DNA of 64,000 nucleotides from Eumeta japonica (lineage: Eukaryota > Arthropoda > Insecta > Lepidoptera > Psychidae): contig BGZK01000284.1 in NCBI GenBank assembly GCA_005406025.1, forward strand, positions 372,001 to 436,000, written 5' to 3'. How positions within the stretch are numbered: the stretch's first letter is position 1; each line of letters opens with the position of its first letter. The translations under genes and the position numbers were made by a program. Below, piece by piece: positions 48,300-60,310 of this stretch. The notes below the pieces were generated by a model. The model saw only the letters and a program-made list of their open reading frames with translations, did not search any database and was not told where the DNA came from.

Positions 48300-49160
48300 T
48301 AAAAAATTATAAAGTTATAAAAGAAATCTGTAAGTCGGTTGAGCCTGCAGGCTATCCCTAAACCTTTCCGGTATGATATTTATTGATGTCCTTTTGCATT
48401 ATTTACGTTAATAAATATCGTTGTATCAAAAGGCCAGGAATTATTTTTTAGCTTTTCGATCTCAAATATTCGACAAAAGGACCTTATTGACAGTTCTTGA
48501 AACTTTTCGCTACTTTCAAACTCAGAGTCTTTAAAAATATAACTAGAATTTGAGCACAAAATATCGATTTTTATGCTTTTTCAATGCTCTCTGCATTCAA
48601 AAATATATTTTTAAAACGTTTTCAGCTCTTCAAGTTAAAATATTTATTTAAATAAACGCTATTTTTAATTTTGATGTCTTTATGTACACACATGCATCGG
48701 GGAAGCATTCATATCACAAAATATAAGAGCAAAATAATCATATCGTATAATCCATCATAAAATATGTAATTAAAATAAATAATCAATCTTTAACAAATAA
48801 ATCGATTTTTATTCAGTTTAAGGAAGTCGATGTAATTGTTGACAATAATAGAGTAGATTTGAATTTGGTATCGAGCGGTCAAAAAAATATTAAAAAAAAA
48901 CATTTTTTTGAAAACGTTGTTTTCAAGATTCCTCAAAATCTACCAGGTGAAACTAGTACTAAGTTTCAGGAAGTCAAGTTGAGTGGACCCCTATTGAAGG
49001 TCGCAAAATGCACGCATTGAACATGCGCGCACGCACGCACACATACAGACATCACGTTATTTCGTGAAAACTCAATATTCGAAAATCAGAGTGAGAACAG
49101 TAACTTCCACGTTTTATGAAAATTATTCAATTTCCATAGCGGGAAATTAAAAAAACTACA
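48300..49160 (+). repeat. older dispersed repeat segment
   Basis: Contains gcctgcaggctatccctaaa, a gaaacttttcgctactttca phrase (48497) matching 13240, then taagtttcaggaagtcaa and atgcgcgcacgcacgcacac. The order is familiar from abundant moth repeats. No protein recognised. Confidence 0.5.
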
Positions 49161-50929
49161 TAAGGCTTATATGGGACCAATGTAGGGTATGCATGAAGCA
49201 TATAGTCAAGGTAGGATGTACAGAAGATTTATAAAAAGAAAAGAACCAAAAATAGACTTCTCCAGGCAATTCTTCTTTCCTTTCTTGTCTATTATTGCCA
49301 CTCGTTTACGTTATCTATGTATTCTTTAACACAATAATAAATTTCCTTTACGAGCCGGCTTTTAATGCATTTTTATAATGCTTGTCTTCTTATTCAATAT
49401 ATCTTGTGGATTTTTTTAACCGTGTACAGTTACCAATGAAAGAACTAGTAACTCTCAATAGTTTGAAACTTGAAACGGAAATTGTAAACTTGTTTCTAGC
49501 ATTTATTACGAGAAAATCATTACTCTTCAGAGATAATAAATTATATTTTCATAAATGTATTGACAAGCCACTGTCAGAATTTTCTAATAATCGTCAAATG
49601 TGTTATCGAATAAAAACCGTAGGATGCATATGAAACCAATCATACAAGTATAATAACAGGTTGTAACAGAAGTAAAAATATCAGAATTAATATCTACTTA
49701 ATTAAATCGTACAACGTTGGTACACAAAGACGTCAATAATAAAATTGATTACATAATTACATAAAATATAAACCTATCATTCGGCGCTAAAAATGCAAAC
49801 TCCGTGAAAGCCTTCAGGTATAGAACTAGCAACAAAATATAAATACTGGTATGAGTCAAACAACGAATTCAAAGAGTCAATGAAATTAAACAGTTATAAA
49901 TTTCCTTTTTTACATTCTTCTACGTCGCAAACGTAATTAATTTCTTAAAGTCATTTATTTTTTTAATATATCAGCAGTCCATAAAGCGCAACCATACCGA
50001 TATTGTCTATGGATGTATAGAAGGCCACAGCTTTAAATGTAGACGCTCCAGAATGTTCCTGATTTATTATCATTGGTACTGAATAGCACGCTACGGGTTT
50101 TCTTTAAGGGCACGATATTAAACGTAACAAATTGCAATCTTTATTACATGCTCAAACGAATGTACCTACCTACCCGCTATATAATTGAGCATGTTTAAGG
50201 GGTGGCGAAACAAGCTTTTGAGGTTTTGTTTTCCTTATTTGACGGAGGGGGTCGCACGAAATCTTACATAAGACGACACGGATGTGCGCTACAAATGTTT
50301 TTTTTTTATTGATTAAAGGAGAAAACAAGTATGTTGTGTATATCTTCTGTTTATATAGATAAATGTCTGCGTGTCACCTGTAAACTCGAATCCCACTCAA
50401 AAAAATATCCTAATGACCAACACAAAAGTGAGATCGCAAAATAATGAAATACCATAAAAGTAGACTAGAGCTACACAAACTCAACACCTGTAAATATGAA
50501 TGCAAAGCGTCGAAGTTTTAGTCAAAGCATTATCAACTGACGAAAATTGAACTACAACCACGTCTGGAATACCTTTGGCCGGCATCGACTCCAAAATAAT
50601 TATTTTACTAGGTTTTTTAAGGTTTTCTTTTCCTTTTTATGGTGTATTTTTTACATAACAAACGAAGAAGTTCTAAACAATAAATAATTATTGCTTCATT
50701 GGCAAATGGCTCTTTATGTACAGTATGCGGATGTATAATTAGATACCTTAACGTAAGCGATAAATTACGATTGCTTACACTTTCAATCCAACCACGAAAA
50801 TCATCAATCCTTACCATTCCAACTCAATTGATGTGATGCATCTCATGTAAGCTAATACTCCTGGCGAGGTCGCAATCTGAACCAGAATCGGAACAGATAT
50901 CGAAAACAAAAACATCATTTCATGATACA
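49161..50929. other. AT-rich noncoding stretch
   Basis: Frames of up to 83 codons are not coding-like. No repeat identified. Confidence 0.4.
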
Positions 50930-51435
50930 ATCTGGCGGGCGACGCCGCGGACGTGAGCTAGTTTACAACATTTATCACCGTAAACGAATATGCAACATTA
51001 TAATAGAACATATAACCTTATAAACAAACAGAAACACAGCTGAAACGGATGACAAAAGTCCAGGTGATTTCATAATCGGTACGACAGCAAAACTTTCATA
51101 GAGAACGAGCTCACGGCGCAGACGAGCTGTACAATAACTCGGCTATGATGGCTCCGCTAATTCCATTGGCCGCGTCCGACCGCGTCGTTCGCGCGACAGC
51201 TGTTTTCTCAACACGCGTTCATCGAACAATTATTATGTTCATAACATTAGTACGTACTAAAACGACTAAGCAACGATACAGCGACTCCCGTAAATCATGC
51301 TAATTATGCAATATCCAACGCCCTTATGCAAATACTACACGGGCGGGTAGGCAGTAAAATTTGGCGTTTGTTACAGTCATTATTTATCGACGCGCCGCCC
51401 GGGGCGGACGCGTGCGCCGCTAAAATGTCGAATTA
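50930..51435. other. CpG-rich patches
   Basis: CpG-rich at about 50935-50960, 51105-51220 and 51370-51425 (gacgcgccgcccggggcgga). No exon-like frame. Confidence 0.4.
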
Positions 51436-51808
51436 CTCCTTAATGTTGTGACTTAAAGGATTGTAATTAAAGAAAAAATATGTGTGTCGGTGCTGTATTG
51501 TAGAGCTTTTTGTTTAATGCATGTAAAACACTCACTGATCTCTTTATTGTGTCTAACTTTTGTCTCTAATACGAGGGCGTCTAACTTTTGATAATTAATT
51601 TAGACCTATAATTATTTACTAAATAATAATAATCATCAAATATAATACGCTGCATCAACAATGCAGTACGATATGTAAGAAAGATATATTTTTTTTTATT
51701 AAATATCGTACAAATCTAGAATTTGTAAATTCATGAAACATAGAAAGCAACTGTTTTACTATTATAATAATAAGTCCAATAAATTTAATGAATATGTAAT
51801 TTACTTTT
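51436..51808. other. AT-rich noncoding stretch
   Basis: No gene or repeat recognised. Confidence 0.4.
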
Positions 51809-52494
51809 AGGGTTCCATACCTTCAATTAAAAAAAACGAAATCTATCACTCGTGCATCTATCTGTCTGTCACAGCCAATTTACCCGGAATCCACTATGCC
51901 GATTAACTTAACATTTGGTATATACGTATGTATATCTGTTATCCAAACAAGGACGTATTAGTAATTAAATGAATTTTAAATAGAAGGTTCACTTTTACGG
52001 ATAAATTAATAAATGAAAATATTTTTTTACAAAATGTGATCAGTCAAATGAAAGCTACTATTGTGTGAGTATAAAATGTATGTCATTTATCATTTCAAAG
52101 TAAGTGTTTTTAAAGTAATTTGAGAAAATATTAACAACTTAATCATTCTTCCATTATTTCCGAAACTATGGCGTATCGTATTTTGAAAAGCGTATAAAAA
52201 TAGTTCCTCACTTATAAATTACTATAAGAAGTTTAAAATTTTCTCACTTTTGCTTCGCTTCAATATCATGTATAAAGTAACACTCACCATGTACGTATTC
52301 ACATACTTAGTGAGCGTTAATTTACTGTGGACTTTTCATTATTGCGATGAAATATAAGTTTTGAGGATAAATCAAAAATTAAAATCTGAATAGCTTCTAT
52401 CGCTCGGTCTCAGTTCTCGTGTTAAAGAATATCGACATTTTTTTAATCACCACAAACAAATTTGGGTCGAGATTTAAAAAACGTACGGAACCCT
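51809..52494. mobile_element. dispersed repeat with short inverted ends
   Basis: agggttccatac (51809-51820) is mirrored by gtacggaaccct (52483-52494), 11 of 12 pairs. Inside are actcgtgcatctatctgtct and tgtcacagccaatttac near the left end. Beyond the right end, gcgttggactcgcacttttg matches the phrase common next to this repeat. I recall it as one of the commonest lepidopteran interspersed repeats. No coding capacity. Confidence 0.65.
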
Positions 52495-52679
52495 CTCCGA
52501 TCGCGTTGGACTCGCACTTTTGAGGTTTGTGTAGCACAATCCCTGTACATGCCTAATCTTGGAAAATACATAAACTATCGATTAGCCATCACGAATCTAA
52601 TCACGCCACATACGTGATACACCCTGTCAAAATCCTTTCATCTCAGATTGAGATACTCAAAGCACGAAACATAAACCTC

Positions 52680-52853
52680 CCACAGTGACCCAGTACCAGT
52701 AATGGCCCTCTAAGGCCCCGCTGACGGCCTTCAGGACAACCCCCTACGGAGGACTTGTTTTGAAGGCTGTCAGCGGTGTGATGTGACTCATGACGCATTT
52801 CAAGTATAATATCTGTTACCCACGAAATAAAGATATTTTTGATTCGATTTGAT
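52680..52853 (+). mobile_element. LINE 3' end with gattt-type tail
   Basis: It ends gacgcatttcaagtataata...acgaaataaagatatttttg and a short gattcgatttgat tail. The last ~65 bases match 56178-56241, so both are 3' ends of one non-LTR family. Upstream (52718-52776) a fold-back pairs ccgctgacggccttca with tgaaggctgtcagcgg (one mismatch), and further pairing inward is possible. Confidence 0.7.
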
Positions 52854-52859
52854 GACCAC

Positions 52860-52995
52860 GACCGGGACTGGAAGCTTGGCTTGTTCTGCGAGGCACGGAT
52901 CGAGCGGTTTAATTTGACTTAAGTCGAAAACTCATTCAGCAATCGGCCCATAGCCCAGGGTCAATCCTATCTTCCGGTTCGAAAACGCTTATAGC
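52860..52995 (-). repeat. relative of the tRNA-like repeat at 42378
   Basis: Shares cgaggcacggatcgagcgg and a following aattt..ctta block with 42388-42425, and has ccggttcgaaaacg (about 52976) in the place corresponding to the tRNA-like part. The tRNA features are more decayed here. Confidence 0.35.
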
Positions 52996-53679
52996 CACCG
53001 CGATGTTTGTGTTTACACAGACTTTAATAATTAAGGATTCGGGGAAGAGGTAAATAATTAACAAAGTTAACGCTCTTCGGGAACTGTGAATTTCAAGGAT
53101 TTCGTTTTATTTTTGAAGTTATTTCCCAGATTGCCCATTACTACGATTTTTTTCCGGCAGTGATGGCAAGACTTTATTTTTTTACACGCAAGATTCAAAA
53201 ACAGGGGTCGGAGAGTAATATCGTTTTGATATATTCACGGTTATAAATCAGATGCGACGTCCAATATATAAATAAATATTTTCGTTGCAACTCTTTTCAA
53301 AAAGCGCCCCACATGTCTTGTGATACAAAAAAATATTATTTATCCCGTACTTTGTTTTAACGAGATCAAATCTGAAAAACTTAATATGATCTACAGGTGA
53401 CCCTGTTTAAAGCCGGTGCGAATATTAGTATTGCATTCTGAGTTGAGGCGCCACCCGTCTGTCTTTAGATCACTGCCATTCTCTGTTATCAGTTGCCGCT
53501 GTTGCGCTAGGACACCGCAATCGTCCATTCGCAAAGGAAAGACTCCACAACCGAGACCGACGTCTTGAGTTGCACTACGACATCCGGAGCGAGTAGTCTA
53601 GTGAATATCTACCGATTCCTAATCAAACGCGCTGACGGTTAGATCGTCCCTTTTCGTGGTTACGGTGGCTGAATGAGAA

Positions 53680-53975
53680 AAAAATTGAAAACATAACCGC
53701 ACACAACCGCGACGGGCGAGAGCCGAGGCGGGGAGGAAAACATTAGCCTGTGACGTCGGTGAAACAAGAATCGCAACAGCAACGACGCCGGGAGACGCGG
53801 CGTGCGCAATCAATTATGTAGATCGGCCCAATTAATCTTACGCGAGACGCGGGAAGGTGCGGGCCGGCGCGGTTTAACTGATGTACTCCGTTTATTACTT
53901 CGTTTAATGATATAGCTATGCTGTTGCCTATTGCCAAAGTCGGCTGCGCGCGTACAGCCGGATAACTCGCTATTA
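53680..53975. other. CpG-rich patch
   Basis: CpG-dense (cgacgggcgagagccgaggc, gcgggaaggtgcgggccggc). Two overlapping minus frames of 64 codons are not convincing. Confidence 0.4.
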
Positions 53976-54307
53976 CGCGATATTAAAGATACTACGCTAT
54001 TGAACTTGAAAGTCTTCTTACTCTGTAAAAAGGAAGAGTTTAACTTCTAAGTTGATTGGTTGTCTAACTAATCAAAAAGTGACTAAGAGCGATACAGACC
54101 AGCATGTAGAGGTTCCTGTAGGTGTACCTACTAGAATAATGTATTTTGATTTTTGTGCACATATTTATAACACAAAATTAAATCGGTTGAGAACTAGCTT
54201 ATGCATATTATCCATATAGACTTCAAAAATGTACCGCATAACATAAACACAAATAGTTATTAATCGACGTATGTCTCTCATTTTTAAACTTATTATACAT
54301 ATTTTTA

Positions 54308-54857
54308 AGCTATTGCATAGCTTTTATCGCGAGCTTTGAGCGCGGCGACCGATTCATGAAATTCCGTAACGAAAATAAAACCTAACACCCCCCACTTCGC
54401 CCACTATGTAGCTCGGCCGAGCGTTCGCTTAAGGTGTATATATATGGTACGACTGTACGAAGCTCGCACGGATCGAGACGAGCTGCTCCGAAATCAAACG
54501 AATACGTAAGCAGCTGTTTATGAGTAAGTATATAGGTGTATAGGTATCTATCATATCTTTATAATGCCACACTCACCGCATGTTCCCCGTAACTATACAT
54601 GTAGGTATACATGTATACATAGGTGTACCTATGTACAACAGTGAATAGCAGTTGCTGGTGAATAGCTATACGCGTAAAATTTGTGTATAAAGTGTTTTAA
54701 ATATGAGTAAACAAAGTGCATTTATTAATGAAGAAAGTGATGAAAAACTTGAATTAATATCACAGAAAAAAATACTGCATAAAAAAATAAATAACTTTAA
54801 TTATATAAGTTGATAAAAAATGCTATGCAATAGCTTTACCGCGGCAGTCCCTGAGTG
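54308..54857 (+). other. repeat-bounded segment with TATA-like motif and tiny ORF
   Basis: Left boundary motif agctattgcatagcttttatcgcgagc (54308-54334, written here in parts: agctattgcatagc then ttttatcgcgagc). Right motif tgctatgcaatagc (54821-54834) then tttaccgcggcag. The trailing tttaycgcgrs parts suggest direct repeats about 515 bp apart. A TATA-like tatatatat lies at 54437-54445. A 36-codon frame (ATG 54703, stop 54811-54813), beginning MSKQSAFINEESDEKLEL, is the only frame; it matches nothing I know. Confidence 0.4.
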
Positions 54858-56084
54858 TCACACGCTTAATTTTTTTTTTTAAGTCAATCATACTATTAAA
54901 CAAACATATATAACAAGCTATGTGTCCCACTTTTTTGCGGGCCAGTCACGAATAAGTAATGAATACAAGTGATTGCCTCTTAGACAACAGCAGCAAAATG
55001 ATGGAACCTCTTTCAAATGTGTTTACTATGGGAAAGGCGTATCTATTTACATCGATAGTATTATCTCCTTTAGACTGTAACTTAAGTAAAACATATTACA
55101 GTTAAAAATTTGAATATATTAAAATTGCACAAAAAACCAAAAAGAATTCAAAACTGCAAGAGAACACGGACAAACATTTTTACAGCGGCACTTGCGCTCC
55201 TTCTACTCCCGCGTTGGTTGTTGTGCCGAGTTTCTATCATTCCATAGCCGAGGTCCGCCATTCCACAATCTAAGAGACCAACAATTTAACGTTGTTAATG
55301 CAACACCGACCAGTGGCTGGAAAACTATACATAAGACCAAAAAAAAATACAACTTTACAGATACTCAAAGTCTAGTATTGAGATCGCCGATCTCTGCCCA
55401 GCGTGAAGATTAGAAACTGGGAGTACCTTGCAACAGTCAATTACTGTCGGCTCACAGTGATAACGCTAAAACGAAGCAGTAATGACCTAACGGTGAAACA
55501 GCATATCTAAAACGAAGATTCAACCCTGCGCCGCTCTTATTGAAGTCATGTGCGGAATATAATATAAATAATTTTAAGATTGTTTGTTTTAAAAAACGAC
55601 GGAATACCTTCTAATGCAATCCTTGTAAAAGAGAAGATTGATCAGACCCTTCAAAAACATTTGCATTTCCAGACCTCTTGAGCCAGCGTAGAAGTTCTGA
55701 TTTAATACCCTTAAGAGGAAACCCATGTCCAACGGACCTATTATGCTAAAACAATAACATTGTAGAATTTAAATCATTGTCAACTCGATCCGAAATCCAT
55801 GCGTAACAAAGTGGAAATTATATGTTGCCACAATAAAGTACTTCTAATCGATATGGGTATCATAGTGACAAACTTTTCCTATTGTTGTCACTTTTGCTGT
55901 GTGCCTTTGTTTCTTTCAGTTTAAACGTTTCATTAAAAGAAAATTATATGGCATGGGCTATTATACCGTATTGGAATATCTTAATGAAAAAAGCCCCTGG
56001 GATTGAGCTGCTCGCCTATCAGGTTATTTCATATTATTTTTAAATGTCGACTAAATTATAAATGACTAAATCCTTTGTATTGAT
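54858..56084. other. noncoding stretch
   Basis: No gene seen. About 55190-55560 is of mixed composition with a 73-codon frame that resembles no protein I know; it may be an old repeat. Confidence 0.4.
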
Positions 56085-56241
56085 GAGTAAAAAGAGCAAG
56101 CCTTGAGTTTCTTGCCCATTCTTCTCTCGGTGAATCAGCATTTGGAATGGGCGGTAATGTCGAAATGAATTTATTAACGACGTATTTCAAGTGTAATTTC
56201 ATTACCTACGAAATAAAGATATTTTGATTTGATTTGATTTT
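56085..56241 (+). mobile_element. LINE 3' UTR with gattt tail
   Basis: Contains aagccttgagtttcttgccc and attcttctctcggtgaatca, phrases typical of lepidopteran LINE 3' UTRs from memory. It ends acgaaataaagatattttga and (gattt)3 at about 56226-56240. The terminal block matches 52790-52850. The coding part is absent, consistent with 5' truncation. Confidence 0.75.
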
Positions 56242-57810
56242 AATATATACGTTCACTGATATCCTAAAGCAGCGAAGTGAGATATTTTGACTATTATACT
56301 TATATTATGCGAATAAATATTACGCGAAATAAGTTTCATCGCACCGTGTCCGAGTCGAATTCATTTCATCGTATTTAAGAGACAGCTAGCCATTCATGAC
56401 GAATTCATGTAATTGCGATATGAGAAAATTTCTACTTTGTTTTGTGCACACAGCATAATACAAAAAAAAAACATTTGCAGTAGACTCGAATCTAAATAAC
56501 ATACAAGTAATTCTAATAAAAATTAAAAAATATATATTTAACTAATTTAAATTCTAATAGTTACTTACATTACAAACTCTTCATGGGTAATTTACAATTC
56601 CTTCAATTGCATATATAAGTTATGATGATAAAATTTGTAAGTAAAAAAATTAAATGAAGAACAACTCATCGTCGTATTAATGAATATTTAAATGAATTTT
56701 ATCATCTGTGTGTTGATGTCCTAGATTATATAATTACGATGTTAAAGAAATATCCTGAAGGGAATTCATGCCGTTGCACGGAAATAAATGCATTAACCTC
56801 AACACAAAACCATTTTGACATTAACTTTTTGAGCGGGCAATTTTAAAACTACCTTCCGGCCCGAGGCTAACCTGGATGAGTCATAGCAACGCGCTTTGTA
56901 AAATGAACTCAAATGCTGTAATTTAACGTGTTACTGTATTTTTGTTCGATTTACAATTAATTTCTTAATACACATGAAATACTCACATTGTTACAGACTT
57001 TATATTTTATTAGGAATATATTATAGAAATGTTGCGAAAACAAAGTAGAATCACATAGATTAAATTTCACTGCATGTTAATTGATAAAATATACTATTTC
57101 TTCATAAAAGCTACAAAACTCTGTCATAATGTTATTATAGGTTTGATAAATTTAACTATAGGATAGTGGAACTACATACAAATGAACAAAAATGAACAAA
57201 ACATAACCACAAAAATCGCTTATGACGCGCATGCATTATGCTTACCGACCGGTACAAAGCCGTTGTGATTATAGTGCACGCCAGCTGACCACAAGTCGCA
57301 AAAAGCTAAAACTAAGAATATAGTTATAATTCGTTACTTGTATGTGCGATTTTACTATTCTAAATCAAAATAATAAGCCGTTAGAAAGTTAGATTATTTT
57401 ATTACACGCCGATGTACGCAACGTCTTGCAGCTGTAATACATCACGGTAAAATACTTAATACGTCACAACGTATAATGTATAATAACGTATAACGTAAAA
57501 TAGAATATTCCTACTGCTCTCTGACGTGATAAGTATTATCTAGTAATACATAGTCACAACTCCACGGTCTCGACAATATTTAATAAGTTCGTTAGAAATA
57601 TATCTATATATTATACTTACATGGTTAACCTCTAATATTTAAAAACACTTCAAATTTTCACAATTTTTCACAACACAATGTTAAAAGTTTACAAATAATG
57701 TTTATATATATAATAAATTGAACAAAAAATAATAATTATAGAAAATTAATACTCAAAATTGATTATTCATATGAATACTATATTTTGCAAGAACTGGGTT
57801 ATGAATATAA
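56242..57810. other. AT-rich noncoding stretch
   Basis: No coding signal; short AT-rich direct repeats such as cgtataatgtataataacgt at about 57470-57500. Confidence 0.4.
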
Positions 57811-57870
57811 GTACTATGTAATATATAGCATGAACACTCTGTACTATGTACTATATAGTATGAACACTCA
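57811..57870. repeat. tandem duplication, 30-bp unit
   Basis: gtactatgta..tatatag.atgaacactc occurs at 57811-57840 and 57841-57870 with three differences. Confidence 0.9.
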
Positions 57871-58503
57871 GTATTGTAACTATATTCAGTGTTGATATTA
57901 TTTCTATTCTGTGGCTAACTTCATCATGTCGTTTGTGCGCGCGCAGCTCACAAATTCACTCTCATCCAAACGCACCAAAAGGAGTATAACTTCAAAAAGT
58001 ATTGTGCTAAAGATTTGACGTATCCTATTGATGCTATGTTAAAATTACGTATTATATTATTTAAGTCATTGAAACCATTTATATAGTACGCGATAGCATA
58101 ATTCAGCCCACACTATATTAAGTTAAACAATTTTAACCTTCTTCAGATTACATCTTAAAATTTAATATTATTCGTCTATTTTAATATGACATCTATCTAA
58201 TGACAGACCAACTCTTTCTAATTGGTTAATTGCCTCACCGCACTTGCTGTGACTCGTCATTCTGAGTGTTGACACTTGGCATTGAAAATCGGAAACAATT
58301 GCGTATGAATTTTTTTGTTGAAATTGTGATTGAAATCATTATTAGTTGTATCGGTATTTCTTTCTTGCTGTCTAGTTGATTTTTGGGGTAACTAGTTATA
58401 TCAAGTTTTTACACATATAGGCATATTGCTATATTTCCAATTTGAGTAATTTTCAATGATGGCGATTAACAACTGCGTTGAGTTTGCGATTTGTTAGACT
58501 TAG
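57871..58503. other. AT-rich noncoding stretch
   Basis: Nothing recognised. Confidence 0.4.
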
Positions 58504-58535
58504 TACACACACACACACTTAAACACACAAGTGTG

Positions 58536-58572
<37 letters not shown>
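58504..58572. repeat. compound (AC)n-(TA)n-(TG)n microsatellite
   Basis: An AC run (58504-58518), a short break, then gtgtgtatatatatatatat and a TG run to 58572. The AC and TG runs are complementary, so the whole can fold into a hairpin. Confidence 0.9.
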
Positions 58573-59740
58573 CTACGTCAGTTAATATTGAAGTTTATAT
58601 TCAATCAGTTAGTTTATATTTAAAACATATTTAATTTTGGTGTTCTATGCAAAAAATAATTTGATTTATCTACTGTTAGGTCTAATAGTGCCCACACAAT
58701 ATATTTGTTTTATAAGGTCCTTCAAATTAAGTACAAATGAGTTTTCCTTTATTTTTTGGTGTAAGGTTTTAATTTGCTTACTGTGTAATGATTCATTAGA
58801 ATTCGTTTCTTTGTTCAAGGTACTCGTAATTATACTTACTTCATTATTTAATTTCAATGTGCATATTTATAAAGCTTCAATTAGTAAATAGATAACGAAG
58901 TACTTGTTTTATTTGGTGTTCTGTGTTTTTGATGTTTTATATGATTGTGCTTAATTGTTGGATCTAATTTTGCTTGTATACCCAAATTATAAGTCTGAAA
59001 GAGGTATAGCACAGCATTGGGTATTGTGTCTAATGAAGTCATATTTTCTAAAAATGTTTTCAATTTTAAAAGGGTATTTTATGCCTCTTATTCTTTTCAC
59101 TTGTGTTTATACATAATACGTAGCAATAATCAAGTGATTATTATATTTTTTTTTGTAAATGTCTGAAAACTGCTAGGTATCTATTTTCATATTTCATTTA
59201 TAACGCCAGACTAAAAATAAATGTGTAACCTGGTTACTGTCTGTATTGCTGCTTGTAATTATATTAACTTACAGGAATGCATAAAATTAATCAGGTTACA
59301 CTTTGATATGTAATTGTTGAATTTATTAATGAAATATGTGAATGATGTATCTAGTAGCGAATCATTACGTTCTGTGGTTAAGACAATGCATCTCTAATAT
59401 TAGTATACAATATATTTAAAATAGTACTTTACATATTATTTTTCTAGAAGATGCATAGTACAATAAAAAATACATTCCGATTGAAAGAATATATCGTAGT
59501 AAAGTTGGATAACAACATATTATATATAGACATGTCGTATGCTAACAACAATATAGTACATTTAAATAATCTATACCTATCGTTTGTGAAATAATATAAT
59601 AATGTATTGTTATTTAATGCAATACATCCTAAAAGAACGAAGACCATTTTTAAGCTAGTAATTTAAGTATTAATTTTGAAGCAGGTCGTATTCATTTCAA
59701 TTCGAACCGAACATACTATGAACTAAATACGGGTTAACTT
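58573..59740. other. AT-rich noncoding stretch
   Basis: Frames of 60-84 codons occur on both strands. Minus frames at 58666-58857 and 58881-59063 are hydrophilic but lie in different registers and match nothing. A gtgtaacctg / caggttacac inverted pair lies at 59223-59232 and 59292-59301. Confidence 0.35.
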
Positions 59741-60310
59741 GAGAGTGGTCCAGTGACGTCAAACGCTTGCGCGTCATCGTTTGACACCTTAGCGCCTGGC
59801 GCCGCGTGCTGAAGTCCCGTATCAACCCGGTGTGTCTTTCGCACCAACTTCATCTAGTCGCGTAACGCCGTTTATTTTAAAACGTCACGTCGCTGTTTCT
59901 GTATTTTCTAACATTACTTTTTTTCTCATGTTCCTGTCGTATTACCCGAACTTTGATAAATTCATTTTAACAATCCGTACAAGTCTACGAAACCCTGTGC
60001 TTGAAAAAAAATCATCTTTTTCTTTCGCCCGACATCATTCCTATCAAAACGGCCACGCCTGCGGAACCTCAGACGCCGCGTCCCGTACAATGTAGATGCC
60101 GTACTTTCGCCGCCCATTTACCACTTAATACGCTCCGAGATAGCTTAATGAGAAAATAATTAAGATAATACATTTTATGTATTACCCGCGGCGAAAACCC
60201 GGGAATCTTTTCGGGTGTCGCGGGCGTTCCCGCTTCCGTGGTCCCGCGGCGGCGCCGAGCGGCCTTCGTGTTATGCCTTCGATACTTCGTGTATGCGAGG
60301 ATAAACATTG
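59741..60310. other. CpG-rich region
   Basis: Two CpG-rich parts (59750-59870 and 60180-60300). The first contains a TGACGTCA site (59754-59761), and a gtcaaacg / cgtttgac inverted pair at 59758-59765 and 59778-59785. The 87-codon plus and 79-codon minus frames show no known domain. Could be a regulatory element or a distant promoter; no exon is visible. Confidence 0.35.

Noticed and set aside
58666..59063. Two neighbouring hydrophilic minus frames as a possible broken gene
   Set aside because: Different registers, AT-driven Lys/Asn/Ile bias and no known motif.
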